DNA of 47,362 nt from Phycisphaerales bacterium (lineage in GTDB: Bacteria > Planctomycetota > Phycisphaerae > Sedimentisphaerales > Anaerobacaceae), in the NCBI GenBank assembly GCA_020352515.1, contig CP070678.1:1754869-1802230 (forward strand), written 5' to 3'. The first letter of the stretch is position 1; every line of letters begins with the position of its first letter. The translations under genes and the position numbers were made by a program. Under the pieces are notes generated by a model, which searched no databases, was not told the DNA's origin, and saw only the letters and a list, made by a program, of their open reading frames with translations. This document shows positions 9,501 through 16,917 of this stretch, piece by piece.

Positions 9501-10302
9501 TGTGGGTGTTTCTCGGCAGGGTAAGCAACTTCCCGGCCGATGTAAGCCGCCCGGCCTCGACGAAGCGATTGTCTCCGACGTTCTCAAAGCAGTATATGAA
9601 GGGCTCGACACCGCCCTTGAACAGGTCGAGGTCACCGTCGCCGTCCAGATCGGCGAAACAGTCGAAATGATGCGCGCCGATCTCCCGCCTTTTGTGTTGT
9701 TCCCTGAAGAAGTCGCCGTCACCGACCGGTCCGGGATAGCGGTCCGGTCTGCCCAGACGCGATTCGGCCGTGTCAAAGTATACGGCGCATTTCGTGCAGG
9801 TCTGGTCGGGGAGAACGAAGCTGAGCGTCACCATGTCGATGCCGTAGTACTTCTCGATTCGCCACGGCAGAAGATACCTCTGGTAGCCTTTTCGCGAGCG
9901 GTCAAATACGCTCGGCGCGCCCGACGGGTCGCAGGCCACGATTTCGATGGTGTGCTCGTCGAACCGGCCCGAGAGGCCTTTGCGCGAGAGCACCCGGGGG
10001 AAATCGATGTCGATGCGCACGGGCGAGCCGGAGCGGGTGACACCGCGCGGATCGACATTAAGGAGCAGGCGGCACCTGTTGGGCGATATCCAGGGCGTCT
10101 CAAGGGCGAAGGCGGCGGGTTGAGAGACCAAGCATGCCGTTGTTACGGCAAGAAGCAGGGCAAAGAATCCCGCATTAGAGGCGATATGCGATGAGCGTGT
10201 CTTGCCTGGGAGAGATTTGTCTTCCAGCAGGTTCGAAGTGTTTTTCGATTCGCGAAGGCGTATGCCCACAAGCCTGCAAGCGTTGATATTACGGCAACCC
10301 AA
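6523..10302 (-). CDS. FG-GAP/VCBS propeller fused to secreted helical (six-hairpin-like) domain
   Basis: 1259 residues. The start is TTG 10302, chosen because GGAGGA lies 6 nt upstream and no ATG is available; this gives a long charged n-region before the signal core (about residues 44-66). Residues 70-190 form a beta-rich domain. From residue 218 there are many FG-GAP/VCBS repeats with Ca-binding loops (DLDGDGDLD, DWDRDGDLD, DWNNDGRTD, DWNGDGDID), to about residue 790. Residues about 820-1259 are the same helical domain as in the downstream gene (RDTYGPKKSGLFLSALDRR, TGLLPWGEHLSWH, RHAGFYIHTWAHAYKHTAD). Propeller plus enzyme-like domain suggests a surface or extracellular enzyme with a binding or spacing module. 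The substrate is unknown; the glycan enzymes around it suggest a carbohydrate. Confidence 0.88.
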   Translation of the reverse strand: MGCRNINACRLVGIRLRESKNTSNLLEDKSLPGKTRSSHIASNAGFFALLLAVTTACLVSQPAAFALETPWISPNRCRLLLNVDPRGVTRSGSPVRIDIDFPRVLSRKGLSGRFDEHTIEIVACDPSGAPSVFDRSRKGYQRYLLPWRIEKYYGIDMVTLSFVLPDQTCTKCAVYFDTAESRLGRPDRYPGPVGDGDFFREQHKRREIGAHHFDCFADLDGDGDLDLFKGGVEPFIYCFENVGDNRFVEAGRLTSAGKLLTLPRNTHNNRSWVVPHFYDWDRDGDLDFFPSFMDGPYAGRVVFFENTTGPEGPLTFVDRGPLKTVSATPVAGGKQAGGWFPSVVFVEDFDGDGDALVDIILGNNNHCYLYRNLGPDAAGAWRLDDAVTIRAGGEDIELFNPCFDVADIDSDGDWDLFAAPQAGEILFFENVDTTTPRTKPTFAKGIVIAHDDLYVQPSGHPRIKVADFTGDGLLDFVVDRAWELTDLKRPEDRDYGALFKNVGTRTSPRWSRMDAHHGAPFTEEFQVCDAIRQNVVRAADWNNDGRTDLIAGDCDGFLWYFRNRTNNLTPIFAAGEKLNAGGKILSLADSLGHARPDICDWNNDGRKDLVASDGAGTVTVYLNEGTDAAPVLASGSKVKAVGPGGDLEPIDRGTRSHIMVCDFNGDGKKDIVFSDQENPGFYFFNNIAADSDPCFAPPRRIALKSYMRPNLGSFVDWDGDGKKDLIACEFEHSIRFYKNVGPGEPGAGPKFADPDGVAIVRPFSIMMISGADAVDWNGDGDIDIVTGQGHGGSGIRFFERDFIEDSLNDTHPVATVEKAETAGLSLLGVVRRYAEAMIEHGRDTYGPKKSGLFLSALDRRTLKPLRIRPVPPGGIRRGDRAGLPWIELIGANPHLDENLLRVLYALSDITGDRRYSDAADHEIEWFFNNAQSPVTGLLPWGEHLSWHVFLDQAISSGTDLTHEFARPWVLWEKSFELAPEASKRFALGLWNHQIANQQTGAFDRHAPYDRHGPADGKDFARHAGFYIHTWAHAYKHTADQTFLHAIETLLARFERKRQAGNGTMAATIGPLDTETAASLVTEPLASRLRSFADTEDRLILRDMRQTCGRPDGGWSFEPTWQAGYAAGVTAGWAMFALARYEQVQKKEFRDIVVAVADAYVDALPAEDVDVWPMSFAHIISAQAAAYRLTGDSVYLQQACRFAQMAVDIFWQDSPLPRAGFKADHYETITGADSLALALLDVHAARNDPDTKIPSNTIDR

Positions 10303-10312
10303 TCTGTATCCT

Positions 10313-10330
10313 CCGGCGTTGAAACTCCGG
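10313..10330. repeat. 18-bp near-perfect palindrome at the leader of the FG-GAP gene
   Basis: CCGGCGTT-GA-AACTCCGG (one mismatch) lies 10 nt upstream of the TTG start and shares two bases with the complement of the GGAGGA ribosome-binding site. It may be a protein-binding operator, or an RNA hairpin that partly masks the ribosome-binding site. Confidence 0.5.
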
Positions 10331-10364
10331 CTTCACGGCAACATGCCGTCGTGCTCAACCCAAT

Positions 10365-10393
10365 AGGCTATCGGATTCGGCGCACAAGTGCAA
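10365..10393 (-). promoter_or_regulatory. Candidate promoter for the 10302-to-5004 gene pair
   Basis: On the minus strand TTGCAC (10388-10393) is followed after 17 nt by TAGCCT (10365-10370). The -35 is good and the -10 is poor (3 of 6). Position fits the divergent arrangement with the esterase gene. Confidence 0.35.
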
Positions 10394-10511
10394 TCGTTCG
10401 ATGCGTGTCTTGTTGCCGACGGCGATCTGCTGCGGCAACAGGAGGATTATTTACCCTTCGGCCTTCCCCGGAGCTGTTCCCTGAGAATCGCGCATCCAAT
10501 GGTTGTCCGTG

Positions 10512-10540
10512 TTGACTGCGCGTGGCGGCTTCGGTAGAAT
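10512..10540 (+). promoter_or_regulatory. Sigma70-type promoter of the CE15 esterase gene
   Basis: TTGACT (10512-10517), 17-nt spacer, TAGAAT (10535-10540). The predicted start at about 10547 leaves a 24-nt leader that holds the GGAGG ribosome-binding site of the ATG at 10571. Confidence 0.75.
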
Positions 10541-10570
10541 TGGGCGACTGGTTTTATCGGAGGTTATACT

Positions 10571-11941
10571 ATGGTCACGCGCAGATTACTTACAGCATCA
10601 TTAGCGGTGTTTTTTGTGGGCATGTGCCTTCAAAGCGGCGGCTTCGGCGCGGAATCGGGCGAATCGGGGGGCTGGAAGGCGTCGGGCGAACTGGTTGAGA
10701 GGCTTTCCAAGCGAAGCTCCGAGACAAATTATGACGAGCAGAAGGTGCCTGCATACACGCTGCCGGATCCGCTGGTCGGCTCGGACGGCTCGCGGGTGAC
10801 GGATGGACGGATGTGGCGCCAGAAGCGCCGGGGGGAGATACTGGAGCTGTTCCGGGGGCACATGTACGGCCGTTCGCCCGTCGGACGGCCCAAAGACATG
10901 ACGTTCGACGTTTTCGATCTCGACCGCAAGGCGCTGGACGGCGCGGCCGTTCGCAAGCAGGTGACAGTCAGTTTTACCGGCAAGAAGGACGGCCCCGGAA
11001 TGGACATTCTCATATACCTGCCGGCCCCGCCGAAGGAGCCCGTTGCCACTTTTGTCCTGTTGAATTTCGGCGGCAACCATGCGATCCACCCGGATACTGC
11101 AATCAGGCTGGCCAAGAGCTGGATGCGGCAGCGGGGCGCCGGCGTGGTGGACAACCGCGCCACGGAGAAGTCGCGAGGCAGGGACCGTTCGAGCTATCCG
11201 GTGGAGGAGATTCTGAAGCGCGGCTACGGGCTTGCGACGATTTACTATGGTGACATAGATCCGGACTTTCACGACGGTTTCAAGAACGGCGTGCACGCGG
11301 CGTTCGACAAGCCGGTGGGCGGCGGGCGCGCGCCCGATGCATGGGGCTCAATCGCAGCCTGGGCGTGGGGATTGAGCCGGGCCGTGGATTACTTCGAGAG
11401 CGACGGTGACATCGACCACAAGCGCATTGCGGTGTTAGGGCACTCGCGCCTGGGCAAAACGGCTCTGTGGGCCGGGGCCGAGGACGAGCGGTTCGCAATC
11501 GTGATTTCGAACAATTCGGGCTGCGGCGGGGCGGCATTGAGCCGGCGGCGCTTCGGCGAGACGGTGGAGCGGATCAACAGGAGCTTTCCGCACTGGTTCT
11601 GCGAGAATTTCAAGAAGTACAACGGCAGGGAGGACAAGCTGCCCATCGATCAGCACATGCTTGTAGCGCTGATGGCCCCGCGTCCGGTTTATGTGGCGAG
11701 CGCCGACGGCGACCTTTGGGCGGACCCGGCGGGCGAGTTTCTGGCCTGCAAGCACGCCGAGAGCGTTTATCGTCTTCTGGGCGCCGAGGGGCTGGGTCAG
11801 GGGGAGATGCCGCCTCTTGACCAGCCGGTGCGGACGGGCAAGATCGGCTATCACGTGCGTTCGGGCGGACACGCCCTGACGGCATACGACTGGCGGCAGT
11901 ACATGGGTTTTGCCGATATGCATTTTTCGTCGCGGCGCTGA
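10571..11941 (+). CDS. Secreted CE15-type 4-O-methyl-glucuronoyl methylesterase
   Basis: 456 residues with an export signal (MVTRRLLTASLAVFFVGMCL) and a GGAGG ribosome-binding site 7 nt before ATG. The fold is alpha/beta hydrolase of the CE15 type: nucleophile Ser292 in LGHSRLGKTALWAGA, the family hallmark SNNSGCGGAALSRR (residues 313-326), and catalytic His434 in SGGHALTAYDW. Family enzymes cleave the ester between glucuronic acid and another group (lignin alcohols, or methyl glucuronate) on xylan-like or other uronic-acid polymers. It has its own promoter and is divergent from the propeller/helical pair. An acetyl-xylan esterase role is the main alternative, but the SRLGK and GCGGAALSRR motifs favour CE15. 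Confidence 0.87.
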   Translation: MVTRRLLTASLAVFFVGMCLQSGGFGAESGESGGWKASGELVERLSKRSSETNYDEQKVPAYTLPDPLVGSDGSRVTDGRMWRQKRRGEILELFRGHMYGRSPVGRPKDMTFDVFDLDRKALDGAAVRKQVTVSFTGKKDGPGMDILIYLPAPPKEPVATFVLLNFGGNHAIHPDTAIRLAKSWMRQRGAGVVDNRATEKSRGRDRSSYPVEEILKRGYGLATIYYGDIDPDFHDGFKNGVHAAFDKPVGGGRAPDAWGSIAAWAWGLSRAVDYFESDGDIDHKRIAVLGHSRLGKTALWAGAEDERFAIVISNNSGCGGAALSRRRFGETVERINRSFPHWFCENFKKYNGREDKLPIDQHMLVALMAPRPVYVASADGDLWADPAGEFLACKHAESVYRLLGAEGLGQGEMPPLDQPVRTGKIGYHVRSGGHALTAYDWRQYMGFADMHFSSRR

Positions 11942-12066
11942 GGCCCGGCGGCGAGATGAAACGGTCCGACTAACACCGGCGGTGACGTGGCATTTCGGAT
12001 GTTAGCCGCATTTTGTTGCAGGCATGCCGTGCAATGCCGAGCATCTTTTGGGTTTGGAGTGCAACT

Positions 12067-13809
12067 ATGAAGAAGCTCATTGCAGGTCTCTCGATTGTCC
12101 AGTTGGCAGTGCTGGTGCTGCCGGCTCCGTCATGTGCCGGCGGCGCTTCACAAGCGGATTTGATTGTCTATAACGGCAGGATTGTGACGGTTGACCCGGA
12201 CTTTTCGATCCGGCAGGCGATGGCGGTCAAGGGCAATCGCATCGTGCGTCTCGGGGGCAGCGACGATGTCCTGAAGCTAAAGGGCGACGGAACGGAGCTG
12301 CTGGACCTGAAGGGCAGGATGGTTCTGCCGGGCCTTATTGACTCGCACGTTCATCCGTCTGACGCAGCCATGACCGAATTCGATCACCCGATTCCGGAGA
12401 TGGATTCCATCGGCGACGTTCTGGACTACGTGAGGGCCCGCGCGGGCGTGCTGGAGGAGGGCCGGTGGATTATCCTGCAGCAGGTGTTTATCACGCGGCT
12501 TGCGGAGCAGCGATACCCGACCAAAGACGAGCTGGACCTTGCCGCTCCCAAGCACCCCGTGATGTTTCGCACGGGGCCCGACGCCTCGCTCAACAGCCTT
12601 GCACTGCGGCTCAGCGGTATCGACAAGGGTTTTCGCGTGACCGACGGCGGGCCCGGATACGCTGAGAAAGACTCGCAGACGGGCGAGCTTACAGGCATCC
12701 TTCGGGGCTGCCGGCGCTACATCAAGAGCCGCTCGTCGGGTAAGACGCCGACCGAACGGGACCGCTATGAGAGGCTGGTCAAGCTGTTTGAGAGTTACAA
12801 TTCGGTCGGCATTACGGGCATCTGCGACGGCTCGGCGTCCCCATCCAATATCGAGCGCTACCGAAAGATGCTGGCCAACGGCGAGCTGACCGTTCGGATA
12901 GCCGCCCAGCAGTACGTTGACACCATCGGCCGCATCGAGCAGATCGAACAGAAGATTCGAAAGGTCGCGCAAAACCCGCTGTGCAAGGGCGGGCCCATGC
13001 TGCGCATCATAGGGGTAAAGACGTTCCTCGACGGCGGGATGCTGACCGGCAGCGCTTACATGAGAGAGCCGTGGGGCGTAAGCAAGATATACGCGATAGA
13101 CGACCCCGAGTACCGCGGGACCCTGTTTATCCCGAAGGAGCGTTTGCTGACGATGGTGCGCGCGGCTGCAGAGAGTGGACTGCAATTCACCGCTCACACG
13201 GTCGGCGACGGCGCGGTGCACACGCTGCTGGAGGTTTACGAAGAGGTGAATCGGACGATGCCGATTCGTAATGTCCGTCCGTGCATAACGCACTCCAACT
13301 TCATGAGCCGACAGGCCGTGGAGAAATCGGCCGAGTTAGGCGTATTCCTGCTGATCCAGCCGGCGTGGCTTTACCTGGACACCAGGACACTGTCGAAGCA
13401 CTTCGGCTACGAGCGCCTGCGGTACTTCCAGCCGCTGCAGAGCATTTTCGAGGCCGGGGGCGTTGCTGCAGGAGGCTCGGACCACATGCGCAAAATCGGC
13501 TCGCTGCGGTCGATCAACCCGTACGATCCGTTCCTGGCCATGTGGACGGCGATTACGCGGCGGGCCAAATGGTACGAGGGCCGGCTTCATCCGGAGGAGG
13601 CAATCGACCGCGAGCAGGCCATCCGGTTCTACACGATAAACCCGGCGAAGGCGCTTTTTCAGGAGCGGCACGTCGGGTCGCTCGAAGAGGGCAAGCTGGC
13701 GGATTTCATAGTGCTTGATACGGACCTGCTTGCATGCCCGGTGGATTCAATCAAGAATACGAAGGTCCTTCGAACGTATCTCGACGGCCGGCTTGTGTGC
13801 AAGCAGTGA
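12067..13809 (+). CDS. Exported YtcJ-like amidohydrolase
   Basis: 580 residues. ATG 12067 is chosen because it follows GGAG and starts a signal sequence (MKKLIAGLSIVQLAVLVLPA); upstream in-frame codons add no recognisable sequence. The N-terminal beta sandwich (DLIVYNGRIVTVD) is followed by the barrel with HVH at residues 94-96, Lys318 in VKTFLDGGML, His in FTAHTVGDGAVH and ITHSNF, and Asp in AAGGSDHMR, then the C-terminal VGSLEEGKLADFIVLDTDLL closing strand. This is the amidohydrolase_3/YtcJ family (related to N-substituted formamide deformylase NfdA). Family members are usually about 530-560 residues; an exported form is common in planctomycetes. Substrate unknown. It lies 125 nt after the esterase and may share its transcript. 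Confidence 0.87.
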   Translation: MKKLIAGLSIVQLAVLVLPAPSCAGGASQADLIVYNGRIVTVDPDFSIRQAMAVKGNRIVRLGGSDDVLKLKGDGTELLDLKGRMVLPGLIDSHVHPSDAAMTEFDHPIPEMDSIGDVLDYVRARAGVLEEGRWIILQQVFITRLAEQRYPTKDELDLAAPKHPVMFRTGPDASLNSLALRLSGIDKGFRVTDGGPGYAEKDSQTGELTGILRGCRRYIKSRSSGKTPTERDRYERLVKLFESYNSVGITGICDGSASPSNIERYRKMLANGELTVRIAAQQYVDTIGRIEQIEQKIRKVAQNPLCKGGPMLRIIGVKTFLDGGMLTGSAYMREPWGVSKIYAIDDPEYRGTLFIPKERLLTMVRAAAESGLQFTAHTVGDGAVHTLLEVYEEVNRTMPIRNVRPCITHSNFMSRQAVEKSAELGVFLLIQPAWLYLDTRTLSKHFGYERLRYFQPLQSIFEAGGVAAGGSDHMRKIGSLRSINPYDPFLAMWTAITRRAKWYEGRLHPEEAIDREQAIRFYTINPAKALFQERHVGSLEEGKLADFIVLDTDLLACPVDSIKNTKVLRTYLDGRLVCKQ

Positions 13810-13958
13810 CGGGCGCAGTTGCTCGTGCCGAGGCGCGTGAAGGGCGACGTTGCAGCAGTTCGGCTGCCGACCGGCGATGGTTCTTCAGAGTAGGACTGAC
13901 GCCGACGTGGGCGGATCCAGCGCCGCTACCGCCTGCCCCGGAATGGAAGGCGTACTCG

Positions 13959-14753
13959 CTATTTCACCGTCTCGTCCGGGGGCAGGCCGAGTTTCTCGTA
14001 CGATTTGCGTCGGCCGGGGCGGTCTTTGTCCTGAATGAGCTTGGCGCGGCGCGCGACCTCGGCGGCGATTCTCTGAGGTACAACCATGACGCCATCGTCA
14101 TCCGCGACAATCACGTCCCCGGGCACAACCCTTACTCCAGCACATGTTATTGGCTGATTGTCCGAGACGGGCCCGATCCGTCCCATCGGATGGGCCGGCG
14201 AGCGGACTGTGCAGAAAGCGGGGGTCGTCTGGATTATGCACTCGTAAGAATCGCGAATGGTGCCGTCGATGACATAACCGACCACCCCGTCGATGCGTCC
14301 CTGGAGGGTGTTGGCCGAGCCGAGGATTCCGGCGGGCGTCCGCTTGGCGTCGATCACGAGCACCTGACCGGGAGCGCCCCACTTGCCGGCCTCTTTCCAG
14401 AGCGGTTCGGGGCCGCCATACTGGCGCCTGTCGAACTGCTCGTACGACATCGGCTCCAGCGGGCGGTCAATCACGTCGTACTCGGCGGTGTGAGCGATGC
14501 CCGCGAAGCGAATCCCGAAGTAGAGCGGGCGCATCGACGGGTCCATCTGATAGCGCTGCTGGAGGCCCATCGAGTCCAGAGCGTCGGAAACGTCCGAGGT
14601 CCGAACGGATCGAAGAATCTCAAGCGTATCTCGGCCGACCGCGGCGGGCGCCTGCGCGCTATCGCCGGAATCTGCAGGCCGAGGGGGACCGGCGCAGCCG
14701 TGGGTTAGCAGAATCAATACCGCCGCAGAATAGACAACTACAACTTCCTTCAT
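13959..14753 (-). CDS. Exported RraA-like aldolase/decarboxylase family protein
   Basis: 264 residues, start ATG 14753 (GGAG 7 nt upstream). The N-terminus MKEVVVVYSAAVLILLTHGC is an export signal ending at a Cys; the lipobox is degenerate, so lipoprotein status is uncertain. The rest is the RraA / 4-hydroxy-4-methyl-2-oxoglutarate aldolase fold: TSDVSDALDSMG, GVVGYVIDGTIRDS (with the Arg-Asp that the aldolases use for metal and pyruvate binding) and GDVIVADDDGVMVVP. Typical family members are cytoplasmic and 160-230 residues, so the signal and the extra N-terminal segment are unusual. Family activity would be retro-aldol cleavage or decarboxylation of small keto-acids. It follows the GH29 gene on the same strand after about 170 nt. 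Confidence 0.82.
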   Translation of the reverse strand: MKEVVVVYSAAVLILLTHGCAGPPRPADSGDSAQAPAAVGRDTLEILRSVRTSDVSDALDSMGLQQRYQMDPSMRPLYFGIRFAGIAHTAEYDVIDRPLEPMSYEQFDRRQYGGPEPLWKEAGKWGAPGQVLVIDAKRTPAGILGSANTLQGRIDGVVGYVIDGTIRDSYECIIQTTPAFCTVRSPAHPMGRIGPVSDNQPITCAGVRVVPGDVIVADDDGVMVVPQRIAAEVARRAKLIQDKDRPGRRKSYEKLGLPPDETVK

Positions 14754-14776
14754 AATCAAGCTCCTTTCTCCGGACC

Positions 14777-14782
14777 ATTATA
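14777..14782 (-). promoter_or_regulatory. -10 box before the RraA-like gene
   Basis: A perfect TATAAT reads on the minus strand at 14782-14777, 23 nt upstream of ATG 14753. No good -35 is seen at standard distance, so it may need an activator or the gene may be read through from GH29. Confidence 0.4.
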
Positions 14783-14924
14783 GCGTTCGGCTGTACCTCA
14801 CGCACCCGGGCAAACCGTTCGCGGCAGCGATTACAGGCTGCGCGGCGGTCGACCATCGTCTTGCGGTCCAATCCTCACATTCAACAATAGTCCCGGCCGC
14901 CCTCTTTCCGGCGGAGTGAGACTG

Positions 14925-16832
14925 TCAGGGCTCGTGTACAGCCAACTGCAGTTGGTAGACGTTTGCAGCTTTCCAGTTATCGGGGTCGGCGGCGCGAAGC
15001 GCGATCTGGTAAACACCGGGCTTGTCGAACTTGAGGCGGTCGAAGCGGACGAATTCGGTAGTCGCCCAGTTGTTTGTCTTCGGGATGTTCGCCTCGATTT
15101 TGCGGTCGGCGCACTCGACGAGCAGACGGGTCGAAGCATAGGCGGCGGAGAATTCGCCTCGCAGCAGGTATTCTCCCGGGCGGTTTATCGCCAGCAACCA
15201 GTGAATCGAGTCTTCGGGCCGGTCCCAGAAGCCTATGTTCATTCTTCCGGCGTATTCCTGCAGCTTGATTTTGCCGCCGAAAAGCACGGCTTTTTCGGCC
15301 GTGAGAGTCACCGCGTCCGGCCGGCTGAACAGGGCGTGCTCGCTGAGTGAAATCTCAAAACCGCTGAGCTTGAAGGCAAAGGCGTGGCGGCAGCTTTGCC
15401 GGTCGGCATCGAGGGCCGGCATTTCAATCACCAACTGCCCGGCGTCGTTTAGCCGATAGCGGACTGTCCCCTCGTGACCCAGCAGCCGGACGCTCGCCCC
15501 GGGGGCGAGACGGTCTATCTGCATGGATTGAATCGTCAGCTCTTTTTCGGGCTTGTCGAGTGCGATGGCATAGAGTGTTTTGCCGTCCTTGCTGCGGGTG
15601 AATCGAATGTCCCGGGCGGTATAGGGCTTATCCTTGTTTTCGCTGAATCCTCCGCCGGCGTTCAGCGTGGGACCCTCGCCAAAGACCCGCCACGGGCGCG
15701 TATCGTATATAGCCTGGCCGTTGACCTTCAGCCATGCGCCGATGCCCCTGAGGATTTTTTGGGCGCCCTCGGGGATTGTGCCGTCGGCGGCGGGCCCGAC
15801 GTTGAGCAGCATGCAGCCGTTCTTGGAGACGATGTCAACCAGGACGTCCACTATCCCGTCGACCGATTTGAAACGAACGGATTTCTGGTGGAACCACGGC
15901 CCGATGGACGTGTCGGTCAGCCAGGCGTACGGCGTCAGGCGGTCCTCGCGTCCGCGTTCGAAGTCCAGTATGCCTGTGTGTCCGTGAATATCGCGGTGCT
16001 TGTGCGCCACGCCGACCTGGAGACCTTTGCGCGAGGCCCAGTTGTAGTAGTCGGCGAACATCCGCTGCTGGTGCTGCGGCGTAATCACGCTGCCCAGGCC
16101 GAAGTCGAACCAGATCAGCTCAGGCTCGTACTTCCGGACCACCTCGTTTACCATTGCCAGCCACTTGTCGAGAAATTCCTTCGAGGGCGGGGCGCCGGGC
16201 TTGTGCGGTTGACAGTAGAGGCCGGCATATTTTGGGTCGGCGGCGTCATACTGGTATGCCGGCTCGAAGTATCGCCAGGCAAAGCCGTGGTGAAAGGTGG
16301 CTATGAACTTCATGCCGTGACTTCGGATGGCCTTTTTCAATTCTGCGGTGATGTCTCGGCCCGGCCCCTTGTCGGAGCTGTCCCACTCGGTTACGGCCGA
16401 ATCCCACATGGCGAAATTGTCGTGATGTATCGCCACCGGCCCTGCAAACTTCGCGCCGGCCTCGGCAAAGAGTGCCGCCCACTGCCCGGCGTCGAATTTT
16501 TCGGCCTTGAAAAGCGGGATGATGTCCTTATATCCGAACTGATTCTGGTCTCCAAAACGCCGGCGGTGATACTTGAATGTCGGGCTGTCGGCTGCGTACA
16601 TGTTGCGTCCGTACCACTGGACGCCGCCCGGCCCGTCTTCGGCGCCGACGGTGACCGGACCCCAGTGGGTATATATGCCGAACTTTGCGTCGAGGAACCA
16701 TTCAGGCGTCTCGTGCCGCTTCAACGACTCCCAGTGGGGTTCGTACGTGGGCACCGGCACAGGGCGAGCGATGGCGCACGAGGCGGCCAGAATCACAAGT
16801 GTTGGCAATAGCAGATGATGGATCTTTTTCAT
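14925..16832 (-). CDS. Secreted GH29 alpha-L-fucosidase
   Basis: 635 residues with a signal peptide (MKKIHHLLLPTLVILAASCA). The GH29 barrel is clear: EWFLDAKFGIYTHWG near the N-terminus, VAIHHDNFAMWDSAVTEW, KFIATFHHGFAW, and the nucleophile Asp243 in ELIWFDFGLG. The barrel ends with KNGCMLLNVGPAADGTIPEG. After residue about 350 there are beta domains (an Ig-like C-terminal domain and a final CBM-like sandwich, KTNNWATTEFVRFDRLKF). The protein is longer than minimal fucosidases by this last module. It should release alpha-L-fucose from glycans with retention. A TTGACA-N16-TAAACT promoter sits just before the ATG. The exported RraA-like gene follows. Confidence 0.93.
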   Translation of the reverse strand: MKKIHHLLLPTLVILAASCAIARPVPVPTYEPHWESLKRHETPEWFLDAKFGIYTHWGPVTVGAEDGPGGVQWYGRNMYAADSPTFKYHRRRFGDQNQFGYKDIIPLFKAEKFDAGQWAALFAEAGAKFAGPVAIHHDNFAMWDSAVTEWDSSDKGPGRDITAELKKAIRSHGMKFIATFHHGFAWRYFEPAYQYDAADPKYAGLYCQPHKPGAPPSKEFLDKWLAMVNEVVRKYEPELIWFDFGLGSVITPQHQQRMFADYYNWASRKGLQVGVAHKHRDIHGHTGILDFERGREDRLTPYAWLTDTSIGPWFHQKSVRFKSVDGIVDVLVDIVSKNGCMLLNVGPAADGTIPEGAQKILRGIGAWLKVNGQAIYDTRPWRVFGEGPTLNAGGGFSENKDKPYTARDIRFTRSKDGKTLYAIALDKPEKELTIQSMQIDRLAPGASVRLLGHEGTVRYRLNDAGQLVIEMPALDADRQSCRHAFAFKLSGFEISLSEHALFSRPDAVTLTAEKAVLFGGKIKLQEYAGRMNIGFWDRPEDSIHWLLAINRPGEYLLRGEFSAAYASTRLLVECADRKIEANIPKTNNWATTEFVRFDRLKFDKPGVYQIALRAADPDNWKAANVYQLQLAVHEP

Positions 16833-16843
16833 AGCGTCCAGTC

Positions 16844-16871
16844 AGTTTAGTGTTGTTGGAGCCCGTGTCAA
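16844..16871 (-). promoter_or_regulatory. Sigma70-type promoter of the GH29 gene
   Basis: On the minus strand TTGACA (16871-16866), 16-nt spacer, TAAACT (16849-16844). The predicted start at about 16837 leaves a leader of only about 5 nt before ATG 16832, and no ribosome-binding site is seen within it. Confidence 0.65.
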
Positions 16872-16917
16872 CTTCGAAACGGCGGCAGATGCCCGGAAAT
16901 GACCTTGTGGGCGCCGA

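Noticed and set aside
8752..10194. Several Val/Glu/Gly-rich plus-strand frames opposite the FG-GAP region
   Set aside because: They mirror the Asp-Gly repeat codons of the propeller and carry no signal or ribosome-binding site.
13852..13867. GCAGC-AGTTCG-GCTGC hairpin as a terminator between convergent genes
   Set aside because: Short stem without a U-run; not enough to call.
15474..16811. A 445-codon plus-strand frame opposite the fucosidase gene
   Set aside because: No recognisable motifs; exact antisense shadow of a certain GH29 gene.
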